Source: an uncultured Oscillospiraceae bacterium (GTDB lineage Bacteria; Bacillota; Clostridia; Oscillospirales; Ruminococcaceae). From it: DNA of 14,020 nucleotides. The stretch is taken from NCBI GenBank assembly GCA_934457235.1, contig CAKSHT010000055.1, positions 1 through 14,020 on the forward strand. The letters run 5' to 3'. Positions 1 through 5,919 of this stretch are shown here, in pieces (the stretch's first letter is position 1; every line of letters begins with the position of its first letter). Position numbers and translations under genes: made by a program. Under the pieces are notes generated by a model. That model was not told the origin of the DNA. It worked only from the letters and a program-made list of their open reading frames with translations, and made no database searches.

Positions 1-29
1 GATAGATTGTCAAGTCAAGTGCAACAAAA

Positions 30-989
30 TCAGTGAAAAAATTTTTTGAGCACCTCAAAGGGAGTAAGGAAATTGAGACGTTTTCTCGGACGATTGTTAA
101 TCATATCAACAAAGTGCTGTAGATCTTCATCGGTAACATCAGCAAAGGAAGTACCTTTTGGAAAGAACTGCCGCAGCAGACCGTTGGTGTTTTCATTCGT
201 GCCACGCTGCCAAGGAGAATAAGGGTCACAGAAATACACATTCATACCTGTTGCTTCAGACAGTTCCTTGTGAGCTGCAAATTCCTTGCCGTTATCTACA
301 GTAAAGCTTTTCTTCAACTTATCGGGAATAGCTGAAAAGGCTTTAATAGTTGCTATATTGAACGCCTTGTCCTGCCTGTCATTGATTCTGAAAGCAACAA
401 GATAACCGGACTTGCGTTCAACATGAGTGCCGAAACAGCCTGTTTTACGCATTCCAAGAACAGTATCACTTTCCCAATGACCAAAGCGGGTACGATTTTC
501 TGCACCGGCAGGACGTTTACTGATTGGCGTAGTATCGGGGATTTTGCCACGCTTATCCTCGCCTTTGCACTTCTTGTGTTGCCATTTGAAACGCATAATT
601 TTCTTAAGCTGAGGGGGCAAAACACCGGAATCGATAGCACGATAAATGGTTGGAAATGAAATGCCGAATGGCTCATTGTCAAGCTTGGAACGACCGGCGA
701 TCTGCTCGGGAGACCACCTTAATGACATCTTTTCGAGTACATAATCACGTGCCGGTCCTTCTTTGAGTTTGGGCTTTCTGCCACAGTTTTTTCTTCTCTT
801 TCGGTAAAGCTTATCTGCATGATGTGCGGCATATTCGCCATTGGCATAACAATTTCTGCGAAACTCTCGACTCACCGAGGACGGAGACCGATTCAGCATT
901 CGGGCAATTACCCGAATGCTGAATCCCTGGGCTTTCAAAACTCTTGACATTTCTCGCTCTTCTGTGGTAAAATGGGTGTAATGGCACAT
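30..989 (-). CDS. IS30-family transposase
   Basis: This 319-residue transposase catalyses cut-out and insertion of its own element. Residues 1-46 form the N-terminal helix-turn-helix typical of IS30 (FTTEERE, then SIRVIARMLNRSPSSVSREFRRN). The DDE catalytic triad is visible as D175 in ESDTVLG, D232 in VDNGKE and E266 in GTNENTNG. The spacing of 33 residues between the second D and the E is the family norm. Length is full for the family and the frame is open, so the gene is probably functional. The ATG at 989 is preceded by a strong AGGAGGAG site. It is divergent from nothing: the lipoprotein gene upstream runs in the same direction. Confidence 0.95.
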   Translation of the reverse strand: MCHYTHFTTEEREMSRVLKAQGFSIRVIARMLNRSPSSVSREFRRNCYANGEYAAHHADKLYRKRRKNCGRKPKLKEGPARDYVLEKMSLRWSPEQIAGRSKLDNEPFGISFPTIYRAIDSGVLPPQLKKIMRFKWQHKKCKGEDKRGKIPDTTPISKRPAGAENRTRFGHWESDTVLGMRKTGCFGTHVERKSGYLVAFRINDRQDKAFNIATIKAFSAIPDKLKKSFTVDNGKEFAAHKELSEATGMNVYFCDPYSPWQRGTNENTNGLLRQFFPKGTSFADVTDEDLQHFVDMINNRPRKRLNFLTPFEVLKKFFH

Positions 990-1025
990 ATTGCTCCTCC
1001 TGTTTATGGTTGTGTGGTTACTCCC

Positions 1026-1054
1026 ATTATAACACGAGTTGCTTTATGTGTCAT
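1026..1054 (-). promoter_or_regulatory. promoter of the IS30 transposase
   Basis: On the minus strand there is a -35 ATGACA (1054-1049), a 17-bp spacer and a perfect -10 TATAAT (1031-1026). It lies about 40 bp ahead of the transposase start and inside the element, so the IS carries its own promoter. Confidence 0.7.
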
Positions 1055-1075
1055 TATTTTTTCCATGTGTTGCAC

Positions 1076-1801
1076 TTATATTGTAAATCTATCGTTTAAT
1101 AAATCATAATAACAATCACGCCAACTAGAACCAATGGCTACAATACCGTTCTCATAACCCTTGATATACTGTATAGTCGTCATTGTTTTACTCAGATCAT
1201 TGTCTACCGAAAGCGGTACCACCCACTCGCAGTTGGTGTCCATGACGCCAGCGGAAACAGTATTTCCGGAAGGACTTGATTCAATTTTCACGATCGGAAT
1301 ATACGGTTCTCCTGTATATCCATTTTCTCTGTCAATTACAGCATATTCTTTGGAATCGTTATAACGGTCAGCAATAACCTCTTTGGTTTCAAGGTTGTAT
1401 ACACAGTAGCCGACTGCCAGCTTTCCTCTTACGACCGGATTTTCGCCAAGCGTCTTAATATCATAGTCGTACATCTTCTTGTTCACGATATCGTAAACAT
1501 AACCCGTGTCGTCCTGCGTGAATGTCAGATAACCGTCCTTTAACTGCACATCGTTGTCGGTGATGTACTTTTCATTTTCCGGTTCCTCCGCTTCGGACTG
1601 CTCAGCCGTCGCAATATCTGCCGGCGAACTGTCCGCCGCTGTCGGCTCAGCTGCCGAGGTGGTGTTTTCCGTGCTGACGGAAACAGACTCCCCGGACGTA
1701 TCGTCCGCCGGGCTGGAGCCGGATTCCGATGTTCCGCCGCAGCCTGCCATTGAGAGCACAAGTGCGGACATTACCAGTGCCGCAAGTATCCTTTTTTTCA
1801 T
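1076..1801 (-). CDS. lipoprotein with WG-like repeat segment, 3' end inside the IS repeat
   Basis: This 241-residue predicted lipoprotein has a signal peptide at residues 1-20 with lipobox MAGC and lipidated C21. Residues 22-80 are a Ser/Thr/Glu/Ala-rich linker of the kind that spaces a domain from the membrane. Residues 85-241 are beta-rich with phrases such as YVYDIVNKKMYDY and GVMDTNCEWVVPLS, which resemble WG (KWG) repeat proteins. No enzyme motif is seen. The start at 1801 was chosen because CAGGAGG sits 6 bases upstream and because the signal peptide begins there; the reading frame extends 9 codons further without a site. The last codons (DRFTI) and the TAA at 1078-1076 fall inside the IS30 terminal repeat. 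The protein is therefore probably truncated or has a replaced tail. Function unknown. Confidence 0.75.
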   Translation of the reverse strand: MKKRILAALVMSALVLSMAGCGGTSESGSSPADDTSGESVSVSTENTTSAAEPTAADSSPADIATAEQSEAEEPENEKYITDNDVQLKDGYLTFTQDDTGYVYDIVNKKMYDYDIKTLGENPVVRGKLAVGYCVYNLETKEVIADRYNDSKEYAVIDRENGYTGEPYIPIVKIESSPSGNTVSAGVMDTNCEWVVPLSVDNDLSKTMTTIQYIKGYENGIVAIGSSWRDCYYDLLNDRFTI

Positions 1802-1842
1802 ATAAATCCTCCTGTTTTGACGCCACATAAGGCGCCGTTTAT

Positions 1843-1894
1843 TTGTGCCAAAAATCCGTTTTCATCTTCTTTTTTATGTGAATCTTTGGCACAA
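1843..1894 (-). repeat. 10-bp inverted repeat in the lipoprotein leader
   Basis: TTGTGCCAAA at 1843-1852 is perfectly complementary to TTTGGCACAA at 1885-1894, with 32 bases between. The distal arm coincides with the predicted transcription start, about 7 bases downstream of the -10 box. It could be a pair of operator half-sites or a leader hairpin; which one cannot be decided from sequence. Confidence 0.5.
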
Positions 1895-1899
1895 GATTC

Positions 1900-1930
1900 A
1901 TTATACCATATATATATATATATATATCAA
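1900..1930 (-). promoter_or_regulatory. lipoprotein promoter with (AT)10 spacer
   Basis: On the minus strand, -35 TTGATA (1930-1925) and -10 TATAAT (1905-1900) are separated by 19 bp. An uninterrupted 20-bp (AT)10 tract at 1908-1927 fills nearly all of the spacer and overlaps part of the -35. Loss of one AT unit would give the optimal 17-bp spacing, so strand slippage could switch promoter strength. Confidence 0.6.
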
Positions 1931-2010
1931 GAGGGTTTTTGAAATTTTTCAAAAAAATATGACATCTGATACCCACGGCTGCCCAGGCAAAACTGAACCA
2001 CATAAAAAAC

Positions 2011-2043
2011 AAAATCGCTTCCCCGGTCAGAGGAAGCGATTTT
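2011..2043 (-). terminator. terminator of tRNA-Gly
   Basis: A perfect 12-bp stem (AAAATCGCTTCC at 2011-2022 with GGAAGCGATTTT at 2032-2043) with a 9-base loop is followed on the minus strand by TTTTGTTTTTTATG. It lies just past the 3' end of the tRNA. The symmetric A and T runs could also stop transcription from the opposite strand. Confidence 0.85.
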
Positions 2044-2047
2044 CATA

Positions 2048-2121
2048 TGGAGCGGATAATGGGAGTCGAACCCACCACCTCAGCTTGGGAAGCTAATGTT
2101 TTACCGATAAACTATATCCGC
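2048..2121 (-). tRNA. tRNA-Gly (anticodon CCC)
   Basis: The minus strand folds into a complete cloverleaf. The acceptor stem pairs GCGGATA with TATCCGC. The D arm is GTTT/AAAC. The anticodon stem TTAGC/GCTGA encloses the loop TTCCCAA, giving anticodon CCC. The T arm GTGGG/CCCAT encloses TTCGACT. The discriminator base is T and CCA is encoded (2050-2048). The variable loop is 4 bases. It is a single-gene transcription unit with a consensus promoter 5' and a strong hairpin 3'. Confidence 0.93.
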
Positions 2122-2133
2122 GTCGATAAGAAT

Positions 2134-2162
2134 ATTATAACACCTCCGGGCGGATTTGTCAA
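2134..2162 (-). promoter_or_regulatory. promoter of tRNA-Gly
   Basis: Perfect consensus on the minus strand: TTGACA (2162-2157), a 17-bp spacer and TATAAT (2139-2134), ending 12 bases before the tRNA 5' end. The sequence from 2163 to 2348 between this promoter and the next terminator shows no gene. Confidence 0.9.
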
Positions 2163-2348
2163 GTAGCGCCCGACAGTAATTGCCGGCAGCACCCGCGGCG
2201 AATCCCGGATATCCGCGCAAATACGCCAGTATTTGTCCGTCACTGACCCGCCTGGATAATCAGCGACACGGATCCGCTGGGTACCCGCAGTTATTTACGC
2301 ATCTGGAGATCGTGTCGGGAATACCGGATATGCCTCCCGGTGATAAAC

Positions 2349-2379
2349 AAAAAGACCGTCCGATTTGGACGGTCTTTTT
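2349..2379 (-). terminator. terminator of tRNA-Leu
   Basis: A perfect 13-bp stem (2349-2361 with 2367-2379, core GACCGTCC/GGACGGTC) with a 5-base loop. The stem ends in TTTTT on the minus strand, directly after the tRNA 3' end. The matching A run makes it potentially bidirectional. Confidence 0.88.
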
Positions 2380-2381
2380 GT

Positions 2382-2466
2382 TGGTGCGGGTGACGGGACT
2401 TGAACCCGTATGTCATACAACACACGCACCTCAAACGTGCCTGTCTGCCAGTTCCAGCACACCCGC
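2382..2466 (-). tRNA. tRNA-Leu (anticodon GAG)
   Basis: The minus strand gives a class II tRNA with a long variable arm, as expected for leucine. The acceptor stem pairs GCGGGTG with CACCCGC. The anticodon stem CACGT/GCGTG (one T-G wobble) encloses TTGAGGT, giving anticodon GAG. The T arm ACGGG/CCCGT encloses TTCAAGT. The discriminator is A and CCA is encoded (2384-2382). Two other alignments of the anticodon arm were tried and left unpaired stems, so GAG is preferred. Confidence 0.92.
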
Positions 2467-2506
2467 ATTTATTTCCCGCTGAGTTTTAGCTCTCAACGAC
2501 TATATT

Positions 2507-2535
2507 ATTATATCACGGTCTTTCAGTTTTGTCAA
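2507..2535 (-). promoter_or_regulatory. promoter of tRNA-Leu with upstream A/T tracts
   Basis: Perfect consensus on the minus strand: TTGACA (2535-2530), a 17-bp spacer and TATAAT (2512-2507). Immediately upstream of the -35, positions 2540-2572 hold repeated A and T tracts (two copies of TTTTTTCAAAAAA). These are placed where an UP element would contact the RNA polymerase alpha subunit, fitting a strong stable-RNA promoter. The rest of the gap to 2661 shows no gene. Confidence 0.88.
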
Positions 2536-2661
2536 GGGCTTTTTTCAAAAAAACGCGATTTTTTTCAAAAAACATTTATTCCGACTCCTGAAGCGGTTTC
2601 CTCCGGGCTGTAACGGCTTAACAGAGCCGCTCGGATAACATACGTCCGTCCGCGTACCGAC

Positions 2662-2913
2662 TTAATTCCTCCGGCGGTCTGCGATGCCGAAGTGCACACC
2701 CATCTCCCGCGCCCGCTGATAGAGCGCGGACAATCTGCACTGGACGGCGTTTTCTTCGTATATCAGCGCGTCAATGTCGGAATCCTCCTGCGCCAGGTCA
2801 AAGAACGAGCGTATCTGCTCAAGGCGCTGCGTAAGCTCCTCATACTCCCTCAGAAGCTCCTGCGAACGGCGTTCATCGGGGCTTGTCCGGCGGCGGTCAA
2901 ATAATTTCAGCAT
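2662..2913 (-). CDS. DUF2508 family protein (YaaL-like)
   Basis: This small charged helical protein of 83 residues resembles the DUF2508 family (Bacillus YaaL), which is of unknown function and usually 70-90 residues long. The family pattern is seen as LLREYEELTQRLEQIRSFFDLA (residues 20-41), an acidic turn (EDSDIDALIYEENA, 43-56), then RLSALYQRAREMGV (60-73). It has no signal peptide or membrane segment, so it is cytoplasmic. It is the last gene of the operon, 47 bases after the TraB-like gene. The site AAGGAG is well spaced from the ATG at 2913, but site and start lie in a hairpin described separately. Confidence 0.75.
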   Translation of the reverse strand: MLKLFDRRRTSPDERRSQELLREYEELTQRLEQIRSFFDLAQEDSDIDALIYEENAVQCRLSALYQRAREMGVHFGIADRRRN

Positions 2914-2940
2914 GGCGTTCTCCTTTCGTCATGCTGAAAT
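2904..2940 (-). promoter_or_regulatory. hairpin enclosing the ribosome binding site and start codon
   Basis: An 11-bp perfect inverted repeat, ATTTCAGCATG (2904-2914) and CATGCTGAAAT (2930-2940), surrounds a 15-base loop. In the mRNA the loop shows the ribosome binding site AGGAG, while the AUG start of the DUF2508 gene sits in the 3' arm of the stem. No U run follows, so it is not a terminator. The 5' arm also contains an AUG that opens an 11-codon overlapping frame. Confidence 0.6.
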
Positions 2941-2960
2941 ATATGCGCCGGTTCCGGGAA

Positions 2961-3941
2961 TTATGCCGCCGCCAGCTCAGCCGCCTCAGTGCCGCGTATC
3001 GCCCTGACCGTATATCCCGCCTGCTCAAGCTGGGATATCACGGACGGCTCAGCGTAATAATGCATCGTCCCGACGAACACGAATCCAAGCTCGCCTTTTT
3101 GAAGGGCGTCGATGATGAAATCCACCATCAGCTTCTGGCGGTCGGTGTACATCATGTCATAATAGGTCTGCCAGGATTCCTGGTCACTCACCTGCGACGG
3201 GTCATAGACCTCAAGTTCGCTGAAATACCCGTCGTCAAAGCTGCTCCACGCTTCGTAAAGCTCCGTGGACTCCTGCGCCTGGCGCTTTATGCTCTCGTCG
3301 CTCGTGCACTGTTCCAGGGTTTCAAGCTGTACGCTCATCGGGATACTTCCCATCATCTTGTACTGCGCTTCCCCGCCCTCTATCTCACGGATCTTCATGC
3401 CCTCCTTATGGGCAAGCTCCAGCAGGACGTTCTCCGTGCCGTACTCGGTATCAAGTCCAGCCTGATCCATGACCAGCGGACTTGCCGCCGACGCCCACAT
3501 GAACGGGCACAGGCTCTCCATGCCGTCCTGCCAGATCCCGCGGCTGCGGAAATACGCGGCTATGCTGTCATAGTCCGCGCCGATAACGTCCCTGGCGGTC
3601 ACGCCGTCCAGCAGCAGGTACTTCACGCACTTCTGCCGGAGGATAAAGTCATTGCTGAACGCCACTGTATCCATCTCCGGCGCAACCCAGCTGCTGTTGC
3701 GCATTGCGTCGAGGATATAGTCTGGGTACTGAGCGTCCTTTACTCCCGCGTGCATGCTGCCGAGCAGAAATATCTGCGCTCCGGTGTCCGCGTCCTCCAC
3801 CACCCAGAACGGCGGAGTTACGCAGTTCTGTCCCGCCTGGGGCGTGTAATCCACCTCCAGCGGCTGGTTCTTCGTGCCGGAGCAGCCGGTAATTACAAGC
3901 GACAGCAGCACGGCAGCAGCGGTCTTCAGCAGCTTCTTCAT
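2961..3941 (-). CDS. TraB/GumN family lipoprotein
   Basis: The 326-residue product begins with a lipoprotein signal peptide (residues 1-19, lipobox VITGC, C20) and is anchored outside the membrane. The mature part fits the TraB/GumN family, which is related to the Tiki and PrgY metalloprotease-like fold. The first conserved block is IFLLGSMHAG (57-66) with H64. It is followed by the APEMD acidic block near 87-91. The second histidine block is FVFVGTMHYYAE near 288-298, then QLEQAGYTVRAI at the end. The conserved GxxH and GxMH histidines are proposed metal ligands in the family. The start at 3941 was chosen because the ATG overlaps the stop of the upstream gene (ATGA), giving translational coupling, and because the signal peptide begins there. 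The substrate is unknown. Confidence 0.85.
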   Translation of the reverse strand: MKKLLKTAAAVLLSLVITGCSGTKNQPLEVDYTPQAGQNCVTPPFWVVEDADTGAQIFLLGSMHAGVKDAQYPDYILDAMRNSSWVAPEMDTVAFSNDFILRQKCVKYLLLDGVTARDVIGADYDSIAAYFRSRGIWQDGMESLCPFMWASAASPLVMDQAGLDTEYGTENVLLELAHKEGMKIREIEGGEAQYKMMGSIPMSVQLETLEQCTSDESIKRQAQESTELYEAWSSFDDGYFSELEVYDPSQVSDQESWQTYYDMMYTDRQKLMVDFIIDALQKGELGFVFVGTMHYYAEPSVISQLEQAGYTVRAIRGTEAAELAAA

Positions 3942-4162
3942 TCCGCGAGCCTGCCCAGGCAGTCGGCACAGGCGGAGCCTTCGTCGTCGTACTCTGAAAG
4001 CTCCAGGCGGTCGCCGTCCTCGCTGTAATACACCAGCCATCTTCCGCCCTCGTTTATCAGGCAGATACGCTGATCGTCGTCTTCGCCGGTACCGCAGATG
4101 TTGTAATAATAATGCGGGATATCAAGCTCAAATAGCTTTGTCTGTAATTCCTGTACTGTCAT
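3938..4162 (-). CDS. small acidic protein of unknown function
   Basis: The 74-residue acidic protein lies between the phosphatase and the TraB-like gene and overlaps the latter by 4 bases. It has no signal peptide or membrane helix. A C-terminal pattern, RWLVYYSEDGDRLELSEYDDEGSA, loosely resembles small immunity-type proteins of the Imm59 kind, but no toxin gene is adjacent, so this is only a weak resemblance. Two cysteines in SACADCLG could form a pair. The start at ATG 4162 is preferred because AAGGG lies upstream; a GTG at 4186 is possible and would add 8 residues, but has no clear site. I do not recognise the family firmly. Confidence 0.65.
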   Translation of the reverse strand: MTVQELQTKLFELDIPHYYYNICGTGEDDDQRICLINEGGRWLVYYSEDGDRLELSEYDDEGSACADCLGRLAE

Positions 4163-4191
4163 TTCTTTCCCTTTCACTGTGATCACGTAAA

Positions 4192-4800
4192 TTAAAAAAG
4201 TCTGCCGCTGATCTCGAATACCGGTCCCTTTTCCCAGAGGAACGTGGACAGGATTATCTCATATCCGCCGCCGGGAGGGAGCATGAAATCCGCGGGCTTT
4301 CCCTTGGGCAGACCAAAGCCCGCCAGCAGATTAGTTATAACTCCACCATGGGTTATCACCGCCGCACGGGTCAGCCCCTTTTTCATCATGTCGCTGAAAA
4401 TTATGTCCAGACCGCTTATGCAACGCAGGGAGAAATCACCGAACTTCTCGCCGCCGGGGGGACATGCCTCCGGACCGCCTTTCAGCCACTCGGTGTATTC
4501 CGGGAGGTTCGCGATGTCCTTCTGGCGCTTTCCCTCAAACTCACCGAAATCCATCTCCGCGATCTCGTCTACCTTTGTGAGCTGTATCTCCGGGTAGATT
4601 ATATCCGCCGTTTCAGTGCAGCGCTTAAGCGGGGAGGAATACACGCGCTCAACGCCAGGATAAACTCCGGTCGCCGCAAGTCTGCGTATCTCCTTTTCGC
4701 CGTCCGGGCAGAGGGCAAGGTCGGTCTGTCCGATGTATTTTCCGTCCAGATTTCCCTGTGTAAGTCCATGACGGATAAGATACAAATAGTAATTCTTCAT
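4192..4800 (-). CDS. histidine phosphatase family protein (phosphoglycerate-mutase-like)
   Basis: This 202-residue cytoplasmic phosphatase uses a phospho-histidine intermediate. The catalytic core is seen as IRHGLTQGN (residues 9-17; R10 and nucleophile H11), R60 in YSSPLKRCTETA, the acid E82 in EIAEMDFGEFEG, and the second histidine H151 in VITHGG. The DFGEFEG block is shared with alpha-ribazole phosphatase (CobC) and with generic phosphoglycerate-mutase-like phosphatases. No cobalamin genes are nearby, so the substrate stays open. It is the first gene of the minus-strand operon. The ATG at 4800 has GAAAGG about 10 bases upstream. Family membership is sure, substrate is not. Confidence 0.9.
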   Translation of the reverse strand: MKNYYLYLIRHGLTQGNLDGKYIGQTDLALCPDGEKEIRRLAATGVYPGVERVYSSPLKRCTETADIIYPEIQLTKVDEIAEMDFGEFEGKRQKDIANLPEYTEWLKGGPEACPPGGEKFGDFSLRCISGLDIIFSDMMKKGLTRAAVITHGGVITNLLAGFGLPKGKPADFMLPPGGGYEIILSTFLWEKGPVFEISGRLF

Positions 4801-5026
4801 CTTTGATATACCTTTCGTAATATTTTGTCGGCGTTACGCCGTTCCTGTCATGTTTCGCCGGAGAGCATGGAATAAGGCTCCGGGCGCATTGTGATACTTT
4901 TTGTAGAATTGTGTCGGATTATACATTGCGTTTACCTTTTCTGCCGCCGTTATATACAGAACGTTATCACAACATCTTGCGTACGCGCGTCAGATCCGGT
5001 CGAAATCCGGCTAAGACCGCATGAAT

Positions 5027-5056
5027 ATTATAGATTATGCCCTATGTGGGTGTCGT
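5027..5056 (-). promoter_or_regulatory. possible promoter of the phosphatase operon
   Basis: On the minus strand ACGACA (5056-5051), an 18-bp spacer and TATAAT (5032-5027) would give a leader of about 220 bases. A second TATAAT at 4923-4918 has no good -35. The 368-base gap between the divergent genes (4801-5168) otherwise holds only an imperfect hairpin at about 4857-4887 and no convincing gene. Confidence 0.35.
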
Positions 5057-5062
5057 TTTTTT

Positions 5063-5105
5063 GTGTAATATGACACTTTACAAATCGGAATATTCAGTTT
5101 ATAAT
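5063..5105 (+). promoter_or_regulatory. promoter of the XRE regulator, with possible operator
   Basis: TTTACA (5077-5082), a 17-bp spacer and perfect TATAAT (5100-5105) lie about 65 bases before the gene. Directly upstream is a short dyad, GTGTAATATGACAC (5063-5076), placed between the two divergent promoters. That is a typical place for an operator, though the dyad is only 4 bp per arm. The promoter is well supported, the operator is weak. Confidence 0.7.
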
Positions 5106-5168
5106 ATACAATATGGTATTATACACAAAAACAAAACCATGGGGAAAATAACAACAAGGAGAAAATGT

Positions 5169-5837
5169 ATGAACAAAGACTTCCCCCGTATCATGACGCT
5201 TCTGCGTAAGGAACGGGGTCTTAGCCAGAAGCAGGCGGCGGCTGACCTTGACGTCACACAGGCGCTGCTTTCACACTATGAGAACGGCAAGCGCGAATGC
5301 GGTCTTGATTTTCTTGTGCGCGTTGCGGACTACTACAATGTTTCTATAGATTACCTGCTGGGTCGCTCGCCGATGAGCACCGGCGCTTCAGTCACGGAGC
5401 AGGAGCTTCCGGAAAGCTCCTCAGTTGAGAAGTACGAGGGCGCGCCCTCCGGGCTGTCCGTGTTCTTCCAGAAGAAGCTTCTGACGAACTCCATCGAGAT
5501 AATTTTCACGCTGCTCATCAAGGCGAAGAATTCCGAGCTGTCAAAGGCTGTGTATTCCTACCTGTCGATGGCGGTGTACCGCTGCTACAGAATGATCTAC
5601 AGCGCCGGGAAGTCCAACGACGAGCATGTGTTCAGCATTCCGGAAGAGAAAGTGTCCGGGCTGACGTCCGCGGCGCTCTCCATCGAGGATATCCGCGCGC
5701 GCTCCGCTGCCGAGAACGGCGGCTCCGAGGACGAGAAGATAACCACGGCACGCATCGAGCAGGAATACTCCAAGCAGGCTGCGGCGCTTCTCTCGGTCGT
5801 GAACAACTCCGAAAAGACGCTCAGCAAATTGCAGTGA
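5169..5837 (+). CDS. XRE-family transcriptional regulator
   Basis: This 222-residue protein has an N-terminal Cro/C1-type helix-turn-helix at residues 5-62. It reads LLRKERGLSQKQAAADLDV, then the recognition helix TQALLSHYENGKR and the closing VADYYNVSIDYLLGR. The C-terminal 150 residues are mostly helical and charged with no recognised domain, possibly for ligand sensing or oligomerisation. The start at 5169 is set by AAGGAG at 5156-5161, 7 bases upstream; the open frame extends upstream to 5037 but this has no site and covers the promoter. It is divergent from the phosphatase operon, so it may control that operon, itself, or distant genes. It ends in a strong terminator. Confidence 0.88.
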   Translation: MNKDFPRIMTLLRKERGLSQKQAAADLDVTQALLSHYENGKRECGLDFLVRVADYYNVSIDYLLGRSPMSTGASVTEQELPESSSVEKYEGAPSGLSVFFQKKLLTNSIEIIFTLLIKAKNSELSKAVYSYLSMAVYRCYRMIYSAGKSNDEHVFSIPEEKVSGLTSAALSIEDIRARSAAENGGSEDEKITTARIEQEYSKQAAALLSVVNNSEKTLSKLQ

Positions 5838-5846
5838 ATCATATAC

Positions 5847-5875
5847 AAGGCACCCGGTTACCGGGTGCCTTTTTT
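5847..5875 (+). terminator. terminator of the XRE regulator
   Basis: An 11-bp perfect stem, AAGGCACCCGG and CCGGGTGCCTT, with loop TTA is followed by a T run to 5875. It lies 9 bases after the stop. On the opposite strand the T run is poor, yet it is the only clear hairpin past the end of the flippase operon. Confidence 0.9.
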
Positions 5876-5919
5876 GCAGTCCCGAAGCTTTATAGCCATG
5901 CACCCGGAGTTCCGTTTTT

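Larger units (their letters stand above)
1..1093 (-). mobile_element. IS30-family insertion sequence
   Basis: The element contains one transposase gene bounded by inverted repeats. Positions 1-26 and the reverse complement of 1068-1093 match at 21 of 26 bases. This includes a perfect 10-bp block, AAGTGCAACA, at 17-26 and its complement at 1068-1077, and a perfect 8-bp outer block, GATAGATT. The IS ends are therefore probably near 1 and 1093, but the window starts at the left repeat, so the outer limit and any 2-3 bp target duplication cannot be seen. If only the inner 10-bp block is the true repeat, the element would span 17-1077. The right end overlaps the 3' end of the neighbouring lipoprotein gene, which suggests insertion into that gene. 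Confidence 0.8.

Noticed and set aside
2540..2572. A/T tracts considered as a terminator of the DUF2508 operon
   Set aside because: There is no GC-rich stem next to the T runs; the position directly above the tRNA-Leu promoter fits an UP element better.
2883..4028. 381-codon plus-strand frame opposite the TraB-like gene
   Set aside because: It shadows a well-supported gene and contains only His/Arg/Leu-rich sequence without motifs.
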